Numbered from the stretch's first letter, positions 42,437 through 54,397 are shown. The stretch is DNA of 64,000 nt from Cordylochernes scorpioides (GCA_030710605.1 CP092886.1:47779794-47843793), one strand, 5' to 3'. A program made the numbers and translations. Notes: generated by a model from the sequence alone, not told the origin.

Positions 42437-44314
42437 AGGGACGGTCCTCTTCAGGTAATATAGCTCGAATGTCTGATGAGGTCGCCGCAGCCTCAAGGAA
42501 CAACACACCGGTAGCTGTCATCTCCACAGACCTTGAGTCTTCCTTTGACACCTTGGACCGGAGTTTCCTGATTTCTCTACTGGTTTCATTTCTGCTGATG
42601 CCCGCTGGGCATTGGGTGGTTACTTGTACTCTATGCCAGGGCAGACACTACAGTCAGAGTAAACAAGCACTACACAACACCTTTCTACCTTTTGAACAGA
42701 GCCAAACATGGCTGCGCTGCTAGTGACACCTTGTTCAGTTCTGCGACAGGACCACTCCTGCGTTGTTTAGAGCAGATACTCTGTCAAGGGAACGTCCTGG
42801 CCTATGCCGATGACATCAACCTATTCATCCGGAATGATCTGGAAATCAATGAATCAAAAGCATTTTCGAAAAATTCTGGCTTGCATCAAGAATATAAGTA
42901 AACAACAACAAGTGCAAAAGTTTTTGATGTGGTGCCTAAAGAAATCGAGTCAATACCCCTCTGGACATCTGCTGATCTACAGCGCAATTGAAGTTGCTGG
43001 GCTCTCTAATGACTACAGGACATGGAACAACAAGGAAAACCATCTTGTGGAGCTAATGGAGACGGCCGCTACATGATGGTCTCTCTTTGTTCACAGCCTC
43101 TCTCTTGTTGGGTAGGCGAGAGTTGCAAACTCCCTGGTGCTCTCCTTATTGGTACACCCATCTTCCCAGGTACCTGCCTACCGACTCCATCATCTCTAAG
43201 CTCCAAGCTTGACTGGTGCGTTTCGTCTGGGGACCTGAGCACACCGTCTGGCTGCCTGGAGTTGTCTTAGCACGTCCTGTCTCCATGATTTCGGCCTCCT
43301 CGACAAATGCACTTAGCTGAGACGAGCATGTATGAAAGGTGTCCAAGCCGCGCTTAGTGGAAGTCTCAACGCCTACTCTTGGCTCACTTATGTGGGGGGG
43401 GCTAGTTAACTCCCCTTCCATCCGGGACATGTCTTCCACATCGACGTCGTAGACTCATGAAGATATGGGAAGCAATTTCTGACTTCCTAGCACTGAAACA
43501 CCTGATAGTTCCAACACACCACCTGAGGGACCTTGCCATAATTGGAGGATTTAAGTTCCTCCAGCCACCTGACCTCCTAGCCACTGTACAGTGGAAAGGA
43601 GCACATATTGGGGACTTCTATGGTCCTGTGTCACCCCTCACTTGTCCGACATGATATGCTATTGCAGATGCCACAGCATTGGTCAACTTTACCAATAGGT
43701 TGATAGCAGAAAACCTCTGAAGGTTCCACTGAGCGGACAACCTAAGTAAAGCTGTGGTGTTGTGCAGGTTGGTCACTCCGTTCATGCACTTAACCACTCG
43801 CACCATCCACGTACACTTGAGTGACCATGTCTGTCAACCCTGCCCATCGACCAGCTTCTATACCGGTGGCAAGAGTTTGCCAACATTCCCATCAGCTAGC
43901 CGTCCTTTCGACGTTGCACCTTCTCAGGACATAATGACGACATTGCAGTACAGCTAGCCCTGCATGCTCTTCTCCATCCTGCACATCATGCCTCGGCTCA
44001 AAAAACCTGTATCGCCTGTGGTTCTAGCAACCTGACATTGGGCCACCATTACTGGTTCTGCAGCTCCATCAGACCCCTCATTTGGGAGGCCTTCAACATG
44101 ATACAGCGGTCACCCGATATGCAGGGGTGGCTCTTTAGCCAAGGGCTAGATGACAACGCCCTCGCCATCCTCGCATCTGTAATCTATCTTAGTCATCCAT
44201 ACAATGGGTCTTTCTGTGCCTTGAGGTGAGGGGTGAGCATGAGAACCCCCTTACTGTCGAGAGTAGGGCTCTTTGTCATTGGGGGAGCCTCCTGGAATTT
44301 ACCTAACTCTAAAT
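42437..44314 (+). pseudogene. L1/Tx1-like LINE ORF2 with C-terminal zinc motif
   Basis: Same family as 1-1240: STDLESSFDTLDRSFLISLL near 42523, NRAKHGCAASDTLF near 42690, catalytic YADD at 42803-42814. Downstream of the shared part, degraded thumb/connection text runs to a C-terminal CCHC-like motif CIACGSSNLTLGHHYWFC near 44008-44061, usual in this LINE group. The 3' UTR ends at 44314 against an LTR fragment. Many frame changes. Confidence 0.82.
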
Positions 44315-44318
44315 ATAT

Positions 44319-44443
44319 TGTTGTGTAACCACGGCGCGACCCTGAACGCAGGACACGTGGGCGCGACTAACACATGCCCGCTATCTTAACTAGCAAGGCT
44401 TTTTTTATATTTTAATTAAAATTTTTTTTTTATTATTTTAACA
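44319..44443 (+). repeat. 5' part of a diverged gypsy-type LTR
   Basis: It starts TGTTGTGTAACCACGGC after ATAT (44315-44318). It resembles the start of the gypsy LTR (TGTTGTG, CACGTG, TATCTTAA spacing) but is a different subfamily. It is cut by PB2 at TTAA (44440-44443). Confidence 0.55.
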
Positions 44444-44632
44444 CTTGAAGGTCATAAGTAGAGGTATGACGTAATCTCCCGGGACGTTCAATTTTTGAGT
44501 GCTTTTTAAAAATTTATAAATCATTAAGAACTCGATATTTATAAAATATTTTAATGAGAACCAATTAAATACACTTCAAAATTATTGTTAAATGTAAATT
44601 TAAGATTATTTATACATGATAATTATGAGATA

Positions 44633-45933
44633 CAGTAAAACCCCCGCTATAACGAACCCTGGATATAACGAACCTTCCCTTATAATGAACCCACGCCGAT
44701 TCCCAATTCCATTCCATTGAAAATACCATCGTTATAACGAACTTTGCGATTTTTAGAATAACGAACTACCCCTATAACGAACCTATTTTGGGTCCCAAAA
44801 TGATAAAATCTATTAAAAATACTATGCTTATAACGAACTTAGAATTGTAATTTAAAAAAAAAAATTAAAAAACAAAATTTTGAGCATGTTTAAAGCTCGC
44901 GGATCGCGATTTCAAAACAATAAATTTAGCGGCATTGTTTGTTTGATTTTTGCACTTTATTTTTGCTGTATGTTGTATAAATTTTTACACATTATACTTT
45001 TATTAATTAGAATATCTTTGCATCCATTAAATTTGAAATATAAAAAATGCAAATGGCTTCCAAAATGAAGAAAACAAAGGCATTTTAAAAACAAAAGCAT
45101 TATTTGATTTAAAAAAAAAAAGGCCATTTTCAGAACTTTTCAAAGTGAAACAACATAGGCAAAGTGTTAAGAACATATTAAAATAAGAGAATATAACTTT
45201 TCTATTATAAAAGATAAAATATAAAGTTATTAAAAATTGTTACAAAGAGGAATCAACTTCAACTTTTGCCGCGATCGCGATCGTACGTTTTAGGGCTAAA
45301 AAAAAAAAAGTCCAAATAAACTGTCCCGTGATGAAACAAAAATTATTTTTATGCCATTAACTATGGTGATTTTAAAGTCAGCAATGTTTTGCATGGCAGG
45401 TTAAAAAAAAAAAAACGAAATCTAGACCTAGGAGAATATGGGGAAACATGAAATGGAAGAAAAACACTAACTTTATTTGAATGGTGCAATGCTTGGAAGA
45501 ATGCTTTGAAACAACAAGGTATTAGAGCCATTTTTTCAAGTAAAAATTGTATTATATAATGTGATAATGATGTTTTAAAATCATTTCATATCTTTGAATA
45601 TATATTTAATAAAACTTTGCCTAGGATTTGTCTTGATTTTTAACTTAGACATAGAGGTACATGTATGTTAATCATAAGAAGAACCTATTATCTAATGATT
45701 TCTATTATTATTCAGTATTAATATAAGGAAATTAGTCAATTAAGGGAATTAAAATAAAGTGACCACTATTAAGAGGCAGCCTCTTCTTGTGTGTATGGCT
45801 GTTTTTTAATTATATGGTCTAAAATTTTTGAAAAGTAAAAAAAAAAATAGCCAAACCGTGGCTATAGTGAACCGTGGCTATAGTGAACCAAAAGCTCTGT
45901 CCCATTGGGGTTCACTATAGAGGGGTTTTACTG
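44633..45933 (+). mobile_element. Pogo/Tigger deletion derivative P2
   Basis: TA-flanked. Ends CAGTAAAACCCCCGCTATAA and, reverse-complemented, CAGTAAAACCCCTCTATAGT. 1301 bp. Shares the interior of P1 including ATGGCTTCCAAAATGAAGAA near 45053. Inserted in PB2. Confidence 0.85.
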
Positions 45934-46061
45934 TATGTACATAAAAGAGAAAAAATACAAATTGACCAAATCCACTCCATGAATCAAATATATAAAAATA
46001 ATATACATGACGAATTTTTTTCTGAGGAAAAGATTGAAGAGGAATCAAACTTTAATATAAA

Positions 46062-46797
46062 TCACCCCCAGTAGCTCTCTTTTGTGTGAAAGGCCTTGAA
46101 ACAGTCAGCAATGCATAAAGGAACCAGACAGGTCTTACACATATAGATGGTGTCCTTCCTCACTCTTTTACCAGAAGATCTTTTTCCTTTGTCAGAGCAA
46201 ACTTTGCACCTCTTCTGGATGGTGGTCTTGCGAGTAGCAGGGATTTTGGTGAGGAAATGTTTTCCAATCAGCCTATCTGATGATCCAGATGCACTTGGCT
46301 GTTCATCCAAAATTTCTGTACCTGCTTCTTCCATCAACCTTTCCATGATAGCCAAATGATATTCTCTAAGTGGCATTTTTCGACCCGTGGTCAATTTATT
46401 ATATACAATATGGCTAGTGACAATAGTGAGGCCGAAAATGTGGAAGAAAAGCTTTTTTCCACCACTTTAGAGTACGCCGATGAAAAGGATAATATGCCAT
46501 AAATTGGTCACTTCTATCAACACCAGCCTTATTTTTATTGTAGTCAACTACCATAGCAGGTTTGGTTATCGAAATGGTTTGAGGCTGTCTTCTTATTTTC
46601 TTTGGCAATCCCTTTCTGTTATGCTTGACTGTTCCTACTGCAAGTGTTTTCTTTTCCCAAAAATGATTGAAAAGTTGGGGAGAGGAAAACCACCTATTGA
46701 AATAGATTATGTGGCCTTTCTGGTAGTAAGGTTCAGCAATCCTGTCAACTAAGCTCAATATAGAATTATATTGAAGGTCTTGATGAGGATGCCATTC
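46062..46797 (-). pseudogene. piggyBac transposase C-terminal half, catalytic Asp lost
   Basis: Frames 46800-46414 and 46394-46062 correspond to the second half of PB1's protein. The second catalytic site reads IIYFNRWFSS, Asn for Asp. The third site DYNKNKAGVDRSDQ is intact. C-terminal zinc module CKVCSDKGK through CKTCLVPLC present. A shift near 46405 separates the frames. Confidence 0.9.
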
Positions 46798-46943
46798 CAT
46801 TCCATTGAAAATACCATCATTATAACAAACTTCTAGATTTTTAAAATAGCAAACTATACCCCTATAACAAACCTAATTTAAGTCCAAAATAATAAAATCT
46901 ATTTAAAATACTAGGCTCATAACGAACTTAAAATTGTAATTAA

Positions 46944-47997
46944 CCCTTAACTGGATGAGATGGGTTGATTCTGCCTACACATAAACTTTAATAGGGAAAT
47001 ATATATATTTTTTTGTTTACTGAGAGATACCAGCTTTCATGTATTCTAATTTTACGCTAACACAAACATTTTCCATCCATCGTTTATAAATATCAGTTTT
47101 GGGAGGGGAATAAGTTTACATGTGGGGGCGGATTCTGCCCAGGCCATCCAGAAGCGTGAGAATTTTTCCTGTCATGCAAGTTCATGGCTCATACTCTAGT
47201 GGCTATCTTCAGCTATTTATTTGAGCTTACTTTAATAAAATATTGGATAAGTAGAATTATATCAATCAAATCAACAGAGAGAACTATCCCTGCAAACCCA
47301 AATATCGATAGTTTTAGAGATTAGTAGACCACACTTTGGAAGACTAATAGAAATATTTCAGCAGACAATTGGTTCACTTCATTAGAATTAGTTGATAAGT
47401 TGAAAGAACATGACCTTACATATTTAGGAATAATGAGAAAGAATAAACCTCAGATTCCACCACAATTTCAACTGCACCCTAATAGAGAATCAGGAATATC
47501 TATTTTTGGGTTCTCTAGAACAACCACTTTAGTCTCCTATGTCCCCAAAAAAAAAAAAAAAATCGGTATTCCTTATATCTTCGATGCATCATGACAATAA
47601 ATGTGATGAAAAAAACAGGAAACCCTGATATTATAATGGACTATAATGTAACAAAAGGAGGTGTAGATAACATTGACCAAATGGTCTCTAATTTTTCTAA
47701 CCTACCTGATACTCCAAAAAGGTGCTACAAATGTCCATCAAAAAATGTGAGAAATATAAAAACCCTTCACTCTGTATGTCAACTAAATGTTTGCCAAAAA
47801 CATTTCTTAATTTGTGAAAACTGTAAATAGATTATATTAAGAATTTTTAAAAGTCAAAATCTTTATATTAACATTTTTAAATTTCATTAAATAATTTTTT
47901 AAATATTGATTGAATCATTATTTGGCGCTTATTTCCTAAAGTTACATAGGTGGATTGAATCAACCAAACCAGTCCAGTTATGTAAAATAGTTAAGGG
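46944..47997 (+). mobile_element. piggyBac PB3, internally deleted
   Basis: TTAA at 46940-46943 and 47998-48001; ends CCCTTAACTGGATGAG and, reverse-complemented, CCCTTAACTATTTTAC. The 1054-bp body keeps only pieces of a transposase of the moth-piggyBac type, unlike PB1/PB2. Confidence 0.88.
47340..47830 (+). pseudogene. piggyBac transposase remnant (second subfamily)
   Basis: KEHDLTYLGIMRKNKPQIPP near 47401, FGFSRTTTLVSYVPKKK near 47500, then in another frame PDIIMDYNVTKGGVDNIDQM with the third catalytic Asp, then directly the C-terminal zinc module CYKCPSKNVRNIKTLHSVC. The segment usually between these is deleted, and the first two catalytic Asp regions are absent or degraded. Confidence 0.88.
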
Positions 47998-49199
47998 TTA
48001 AAAAAATTAAAACAAAAAAATTTTGAGTATGTTTCAGCTCATGGATCGCGATTTCAAAACCATAAATTTAGGGGCTTTGTTTTCTGTATATATAAAAATA
48101 AATATCTTGGAACCATAAAATTTTAAAAAATGCAAATGGCTTACAAAATAAAGAAATCAAAAGCAAACAAAGGCATTCTAAAAAGCTATTACTAAAAAAA
48201 AGGGCCATTTTCAACACTTTTCAAAATGAAACAACACAGGAAAATTTTCAGAACTCTTGTTAATATAATAAAATATAACTTTTCTATTATTAGATATAAA
48301 TTAGAAGTCTATTAAAAATTGTTACAAAGAGGAATCATCCTCAAATTTTTCCGAGATCGAACGTGTTAGGGCTTAAAAAAAAAATGTTCAAAGAAATGGG
48401 CCCATGATGCGACAAAAAATATTTTTTATGCCATTAACTATCCCGATTTTAAAGCCAGCAGTTTTGCATGACAGGTTAAAAAAAAATACTATTAACTTTA
48501 CTTGAGAGAGGCAATGCTTGAAGAGCATTTTCAAGCAACAAAGTATTAAAGATATTTTTTGAAGTAAACTTTGTATTATATGATATGATAAAGATGTTTT
48601 AATTTTTTTTTCAATTTTTCAGCATATAATTAATAAAGCTTTGCCTAGAATTTGTCTTCATTTTTAAATTAGACATAAAGGTACGTGAACAATTGTTGAA
48701 CCTTCTACATGCTATAAGACTTAGCATTTTAAGGCACGACTCATTGTTAAATGCCAACATTGCGCCCGCCGCGGGGGAAGGCCATGGAGAGCGGTGGAGA
48801 GGGGCAGGCAGGGCGAGTGAGCAGCCCGGGGAAGAAGAGGGCAGGAGCACGGTTAGAGAGAGCACCAAGGGAGCACCAAGTACAGCGCCAGGCTCCAAAT
48901 AAGTCTGGCAGATGGTAAATTCGCGGTGGCAGGGATCAGCCCGTGAGTGGGCAGGTTGAGAGGAGAGCTGGAAGAAGACTGGGAGGCTGGGTGGGGTCGT
49001 GGAATGGGCAGGGGAGGTTGAAAAGAGGTACAACATTCAAACTCAGAAGCACCTGGAAGTTTTTTTTTTTTAATTATTATGGTAATTCTCTCTCATGTGA
49101 AAATTAGTATTAAGAAATTTTTTTTTTTCTTTTTTTTCAGGTGACTAAAGAGATAAGTAGGTAGGAATGGGGGGGGGGGGGGGGGGGGGGCAAAAGAGA

Positions 49200-49530
49200 A
49201 CAAAAAAAAAGGGGGAGGAATATGTACAAGGGGAGCTGACAAAGAGTTGGACCAAAAGGATAGCAGGAAGGAATTGGGGTATATACACGGGGAGCAAAAA
49301 GGAGGTAGCCAAAAGAAAATAGCAAAACAAGGAGAGTGAGGGCAGAGTGGAAAAGGGAGGGAGGTATGTACAAGGGGAACAAAAAAGAGTAACAATGCAA
49401 TTAAAATAACAAGGAGGAAGAGGGGTATGTACACAAGTAGTAATAAGAAAGGGAGAAAACAAAGAGTAAAACAAGGAGAGAGAGGGCAAGAAGGACAAGG
49501 GAGAGGGGTAAGTGCAAGGGGAACAAAAAA
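49200..49530. repeat. 145-bp minisatellite in the LINE 3' region, with poly-G
   Basis: ATGTACAAGGGGAGC-type text recurs at about 49220, 49282, 49366, 49426 and 49511, giving alternating ~62 and ~84-bp spacing, i.e. two 145-bp units. A run of about 23 G (49168-49190) lies just before. The open frames here translate to low-complexity Pro/Leu/Phe and are not genes. Confidence 0.75.
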
Positions 49531-49757
49531 AAAAGTGGCAAATGTCCACATTTCTAGGAGTTGTGTTGGGTGTAATGGCAACAGTCCAAAAAGTTGAGGG
49601 GATAGTGTTTGGGAAGAGGTGAGAGGTCAGTGAGGGGTGTGGGGGAGCTAGGGGGGTGTTTTAAGTGGAGGTGTCAGAGTCTGAGCTAGATTGAGGGATG
49701 TTGGAGGGGACGAATCGAGGGGCAAATGAGTGCAAAATTGAGGGCGAGGGCCCAGGC

Positions 49758-50495
49758 CTAGCCAGAGGAGAATAGCTGGGAAAAGGAAGTAGGGATGAGA
49801 CCGAGATCTGTCAGGCATTTATGGAAGTAGATGGCGCGGAGAAAATCAAGGTTTGGGCAATCGAAGAAAATGTGGTCAATTGTTTCAGGGGCTTGGTTGC
49901 AGTGTGGACAGGTGGGGTCGAAAGGGTGGGGGAGTCTTTCTGTGAGTGAAGGCGGCGATGAATGAGTGGCCGGTGAGAAGACCGGTGGAGATGGCTGTGC
50001 TTGGGAGGAGGAAGCGATGGTAGGAGGAGAGGGAGCTAGGGGTGAGGCCGAGTTTGAGAAAAAGGTGGGCCTGGCCGAGATGAATTCGTCTTTCCAGAGG
50101 GACCAGAAATGGCGGAAGAGGAATCTGTGGTGGGTGGTTTTGGATGCAAGAGTGTATTGTGGTGGAAGAGATGGGGAGACTGTAGTGCCTTTGGCTAATG
50201 TGTCGGCTTGGCAGTTGCCAGGGTTCCCGGAGTGTCCTTTGACCCAGTGGAGGGTGAGGTTGCGGGAGGGGAGGAGGGAGTAGAGGAGAGTTTGGCACTG
50301 GGCGACGAGAGGGTGAGGGGAGTGTGGAAAATAGAGGGCCGAAAGGAGGGAGAGACAGTCGGAGGAGATGGCGGCGGAGAGGGAGGGGGGACACTGCAAA
50401 GATCTGTAAGGGCGGTTCGAAAGGCAAAGCATTCTGCCTGAAAAACAGAGCAGTGGGAGGCCAAGGGGATAGAGTAATTGAGGGGGGGGGAACAA
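49758..50495 (-). pseudogene. LINE RNase H and C-terminal zinc motif
   Basis: RNase H text LTLHWVKGHSGNPGNCQADT near 50255-50195 and an upstream ECFAFRTALTDL in another frame (50440-50400). The C-terminus has CPHCNQAPETIDHIFFDCPN (49910-49850), the CCHC motif usual after RNase H in such LINEs. Confidence 0.85.
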
Positions 50496-50654
50496 GATGA
50501 GAGGGGAGAAGTAGAGATCCTGGCGATGCCGGCCCCGACACCACTGCGCGACTTGGATCTGTCGGTGTAGTAGTCGAAGTCAGGAGCGGAGGGGGGGAGC
50601 AGAGGGAAAGAGATGTTCGGGAGGAGAGGGGAAACGAAAAGGGGAAGGGGGGGA

Positions 50655-52250
50655 TTAAGGGGTGAAGGGAAGTGGGTCGGGGTGAAGAGGAGAGAGGAGA
50701 GGAGGAGGACCTTGAGGTCGAGGGAAGGATGCGGAGTAGGGCAATGGCAGTGAGAGTGGAGACGGTGCGGAACCCCCGAATGGCTTGAATTCAGAATTTA
50801 CGATGAGTGGAGTGGATGCTTGCCTTACTGACGCGGAGTTTAGCTGTATCGCTCCAGATGGGGGCGGCGTAGGAGATGGCGGGTTCGACGACCCCAAGGT
50901 AGAAGCATCTCCTGGCAACAAAACCGAGCTCAGAGGCAGCGTTGGAGCATTGGGAGACCCTACTGAGGAGGCCTTTTTGCAGCCTCGGTAGAGGTGAGGG
51001 GTGAAGGAAAGACGGTCGTCGAAAGTGACGCCAAGGATGGTAAGGGTTTCGGGACAGAAGAGGGGGGTGTTATCAATTAGAAGATGGGGAGGGTTGCAGA
51101 AAATGGGTAGGACCAGGGACTTATGGGAGGTGATGGAGAGTTTGTTATCAAGGCACCAGGAGTGGATGAGGTCGAGAGAGGATTGAGCGAGGGAGGGGAG
51201 GCTATTGGGAGGACCTGAGATGAGGATTTGAATATAGTCTGCGAAGGCCTGGACGTGGATGCTGGGGGGGGGGGAGGGAGAACAGAGGAGGGGACCACTG
51301 ATGGAGCCTTGGGCACACCCCCTTGAGGGGGAGGTGGAGCGAGAAAACCCTCGGTAGGAGAAGTAGATGGAGCGGTTGGAGAGGAAAGAGCGGTAGAGTT
51401 GGAGGAGAGAGAGGGGGCAGGAGGCGGCAACAAGTCGACCAAAGAGGGCGGGGTGCCACATGTGGTCAAAGGCCGACTTAATGTCAAGGCTGATTAGGAG
51501 ACAGCACTGAAATTTGGAGACACACTGCTTTATGTTATGATGGAGAAGGAAAAGAGCGTCGGTGGTGGAGCGCCTCCGGCGGAAACCAAATTGGAGAGAG
51601 TGGAGCAGATTGTTACCCTCAAAGTGGTGTGAGAGTCGGAAGGCTATGAGGCTTTCAAGGAGCTTGCCGAGGATGGGGAGGAGGATTATGGGGTGGCAGT
51701 TGTGGTTGAAGTCGGTGGAGGTAGCGCTTTTAGGGAGAAGGATGAGGCGGCCCGCTTTCCAAAGGAAGTCAAGCCCACAGGACTTCTTGAATCGGAGGTT
51801 GCGGAGGGCGAGGGAGAGTTTGACAGCCATGAAAGGGGGGGTCGGGAGGTGGGGGCAGGGAGCGGGGGGTTTGAAGGATAGGGGGGAAAAGTGAAAGGGG
51901 CGGGAGTCTGTGGGAGGAGGGTCAAAGAAGGAGTATAGAGTAGATTGGAGGCGGTTGTTGATGGAGCAGTGGAAGAGGAATTTTTGGAAGGGGTTTGAGG
52001 AAAGGGGGAGAGAGCGGGAGGTGTTTCAGGTGATGTATCGGTGAATAGACCCCCAGGGGTCATGTGTGAAGGAGGAGCAGAGTTTTTGGAAGTGTTCCCT
52101 TTTTGCTTTGAAAAGAGTGTGGACATAATTCTTTTTTGCCTGAAGAGCCTGGCTTTGGAGGGAGGTGCGATTGTGGGGAGAACTGTTTTGAGCCATGCGG
52201 CGAAACTTGCGTGAAAGCGATTTGAGAGATTGCAATTGGGGGGACCACAA
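50655..52250 (-). pseudogene. LINE ORF2: linker and RT, catalytic Asp replaced
   Basis: The linker KNYVHTLFKAKREHFQKLC and DPWGSIHRYIT (52150-52026) is the segment that normally follows the endonuclease. RT: LILLPKSATSTDFN, LHSLQFGFRRRRSTTDALF, SLDIKSAFDHMWHPALF, GCAQGSISGPLL. The catalytic box is FADY at 51245-51234 where FADD/YADD is required; a GAT-to-TAT change explains it. One reading frame covers most of RT. Confidence 0.88.
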
Positions 52251-52299
52251 GAAGATGGGAGGGGGGGGGGGGAGGTTTGGAGGAAGGGGGGCGGTGGCT

Positions 52300-53932
52300 G
52301 TGCAAATGTTGGTGGTGTGTGCCTCTCCGCAGTGGAAGCACCTGGGTGGTTTATTGCAAATGTCATTGCGGTGACAAATGTCAAGCAGTTTCGGCAGGGG
52401 TGTGTGGACCTAGTCCTTTCAAACATGATGGAGTTGTATCCAATAGAGGCGGGTTCAGGATTAAAGGCGAGAGGAGGTGTCGGTGTCTGTTTCGATGATG
52501 GCGTGGGTTGTGTTGTTGCGGCCAGTTAAGGTCCTGACCAATTAGCACTCTGTTCCCATTGATTGGTTGAGAAGCGAGGGCAGGTCGCTAGGTGGGAGGG
52601 TGTTGGGGATATTGAACTGGGTGAAGCAGGGTTTGAATGTGGAGGGTAGGTTCACATTGATGTTTGTCCCGTTGGTGGCGTGTTTTATTTTGGCATAAAT
52701 GGTGTCCATGCTTGATTTAGTGTTGGTGTGGATGATAATTTTGCTTCTAGATCAGAAAATGTTGGTGATTGGGATGGTGGTTGTGACGAGGGAGGAGAAG
52801 GATATTTTGGAGTGTAGATTGTTGTCAATGGGGGTGCTGGCGGAGGGGTCTTAAGTGATGAGGATGTGGAAGGGGTTGTTGCGGTTGGAAGGGGGTGGGA
52901 GGTGGCGGGGTGGGTTGGAGGTGGTGTGGCGGGGAGAGGGTTGGTGGGGTGTGGGGTTGGTGGAGGGTGGACGGGAGGCGAATCCAGCAAAGGAGGTGGG
53001 AGTGGGCAGGAGGGGAGTGGTGTGGGGAGAGGGGTGGGGTTGTAGGAGGGATGGATGCGAGAGGATGAGGGATACTGGGGGAGGGGTGAGGAGGGGGGGG
53101 GGGGGGGGGGGGTTGGTAAAAGGGGAAGGTGCAGGTGGGCAAGAAGAGGGATGGTGTGTGTTCTGTGTAAGTAGGTGTGTAAAGAGATTTTTGGAGTGGT
53201 TGGCCTCAATGAGGCGTTGTTGGTACATATGTGATAGGTGTGTGAAGTTTTGGACAGGGTTGCATTAAACAAATTGACATAGGTATGGTCAAGCTTGTCA
53301 GCAAAAGGGGCGAGGAGGTGAAAGGCCCAGGAAAGAGAGAGGAGGTATGAGGAGTTGTTGGTGGTGTAAAGGCCACATGTGTGTGGTGAAGAGTTTAGTT
53401 TGAAGTTGTGTGATTGTGGGTGATGGAGTTCACATGGTGTTTGCACATGGGTGGAGGAGGAAGGGTGGAGAGGGGTAGAGGAACTCACCCCAGGTCGGTT
53501 GCCAAGGTCAAGGTTCTCGCCGATGGTTGGATCCATAGGGAGTTGAACATGCTGTGATGTATATCCTCTCGGCAGGAGGAGTCGGTGTGGGAGAGGAGGA
53601 GGAGGTGGAGGAGTCTTGGGAGGGAGGCTGAGAGTCCCCTGATGTCGGGGAGGCGTCAGAGGGGGGTGTGGGCCCCTGGGGGAGCGCAGGGAAGAGGGCA
53701 CAGGCCAGGGAAGACCCGCCGCTGGCAGAGCTGCAGTGAGTGGGCCCGCCGGCGGGCACGCAACGGCGGACAGGCATGGTGCCACTCGGAGGGGAAGACG
53801 GCGAAGGGTGGAAGCGCCCCAGGCATTGGGGAGATGTCGAGTGGCGGCGTGCGGCCACTCAGGAGGACCCGCTCTGTGGTTGGTTGCCCTCGGAATTAAA
53901 TCCAAGGCGATGGAACGGCGGCAGGAGGCCAC
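52300..53932 (-). pseudogene. LINE ORF1: proline-rich protein with CCHC knuckles
   Basis: Frame 53932-52685 gives a 415-aa Pro/Ser/Thr-rich protein. After a shift the nucleic-acid-binding end follows: CRNCL then ICHRNDIC, and CFHCGEAHTTNIC (CX2CX3HX4C) at about 52300-52375. This is the expected gag-like ORF1 organisation. Homopolymer-rich sequence (poly-G to 16 near 53100) makes frames unstable. Confidence 0.72.
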
Positions 53933-54397
53933 CCGGGAGGATCGATGAATAAAATTAATTAATTATGGCAACTGAGTTTGGCCAGTGATTCAAGGGAACA
54001 GGGAAGGGTAATCGCGGGTGTATCAGCAGGGAACCCACGGGGACTGGAGTGCAGAAGGCCCCTCGCAGGGGCGGAAGCAGGAGCACTGGAAGAGAAACCG
54101 CACGGCCGAGGTCCGCGGCCCCAAGCACCCGCTCAGAATTCAAACATAGAGGTACATGTATGCTAATAAATAGAACCTATCAAATTACTTCTTTTGATAT
54201 TCAGTATTAATATTAAAAATAGGTAAATTTAGGGAATTAAAACAAAGAGATCACTATTAAGAGGTAGTCTTTTCCTGTGTGTATGGCTGTCCTTTATACG
54301 ATCTAAAAATTTTGAAAAGGGAAAAAATGAGCAAATCGTGGCTATAGTGAACCAAAAGCTCTGTCCCATTGGGGTTCATTATTGAGAGGTTTTACTG

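Larger units (their letters stand above)
44444..46797 (-). mobile_element. piggyBac PB2, right part lost, pogo P2 inside
   Basis: Left end CACTTGAAGGTCATAAG after TTAA resembles PB1's CACTTCGAGGACG. Removing P2 (44633-45933) puts the transposase stop 315 bp from the end, as in PB1 (320 bp). The right side ends at an abrupt junction with P3 at 46797. Confidence 0.72.
48688..54143 (-). mobile_element. GC-rich LINE (R1/LOA/I group), no endonuclease region
   Basis: Flanked by near-identical 15-bp sites ACATARAGGTACRTG (48673-48687 and 54144-54158; two differences). About 60% GC and strongly purine-rich on the plus strand, unlike the ~28% GC host. Minus-strand order: proline-rich ORF1, CCHC knuckles, RT-upstream linker, RT, RNase H, 3' UTR with a minisatellite. 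The apurinic-type endonuclease normally between knuckles and linker is absent. No poly(A) tail. Confidence 0.82.
46798..54397 (+). mobile_element. Pogo/Tigger derivative P3, left tip lost, two nested elements
   Basis: From CCATTCCATTCCATTGAAAA it follows the P1/P2 interior, is interrupted by PB3 (46944-47997) and by a 5.46-kb LINE (48688-54143), and ends in GAGGTTTTACTG at 54397 before TA. Contains ATGGCTTACAAAATAAAGAA near 48130, the same relic start codon. Confidence 0.8.

Noticed and set aside
49093..49581. Long Pro/Leu/Phe-rich frames on the minus strand
   Set aside because: They are translations of a purine-rich minisatellite in a LINE 3' region; all three frames are open for the same reason.
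52825..53268. Additional Pro- and Gly-rich frames on both strands
   Set aside because: Shadows of the GC-rich ORF1 region, with homopolymer G and no recognised domain.
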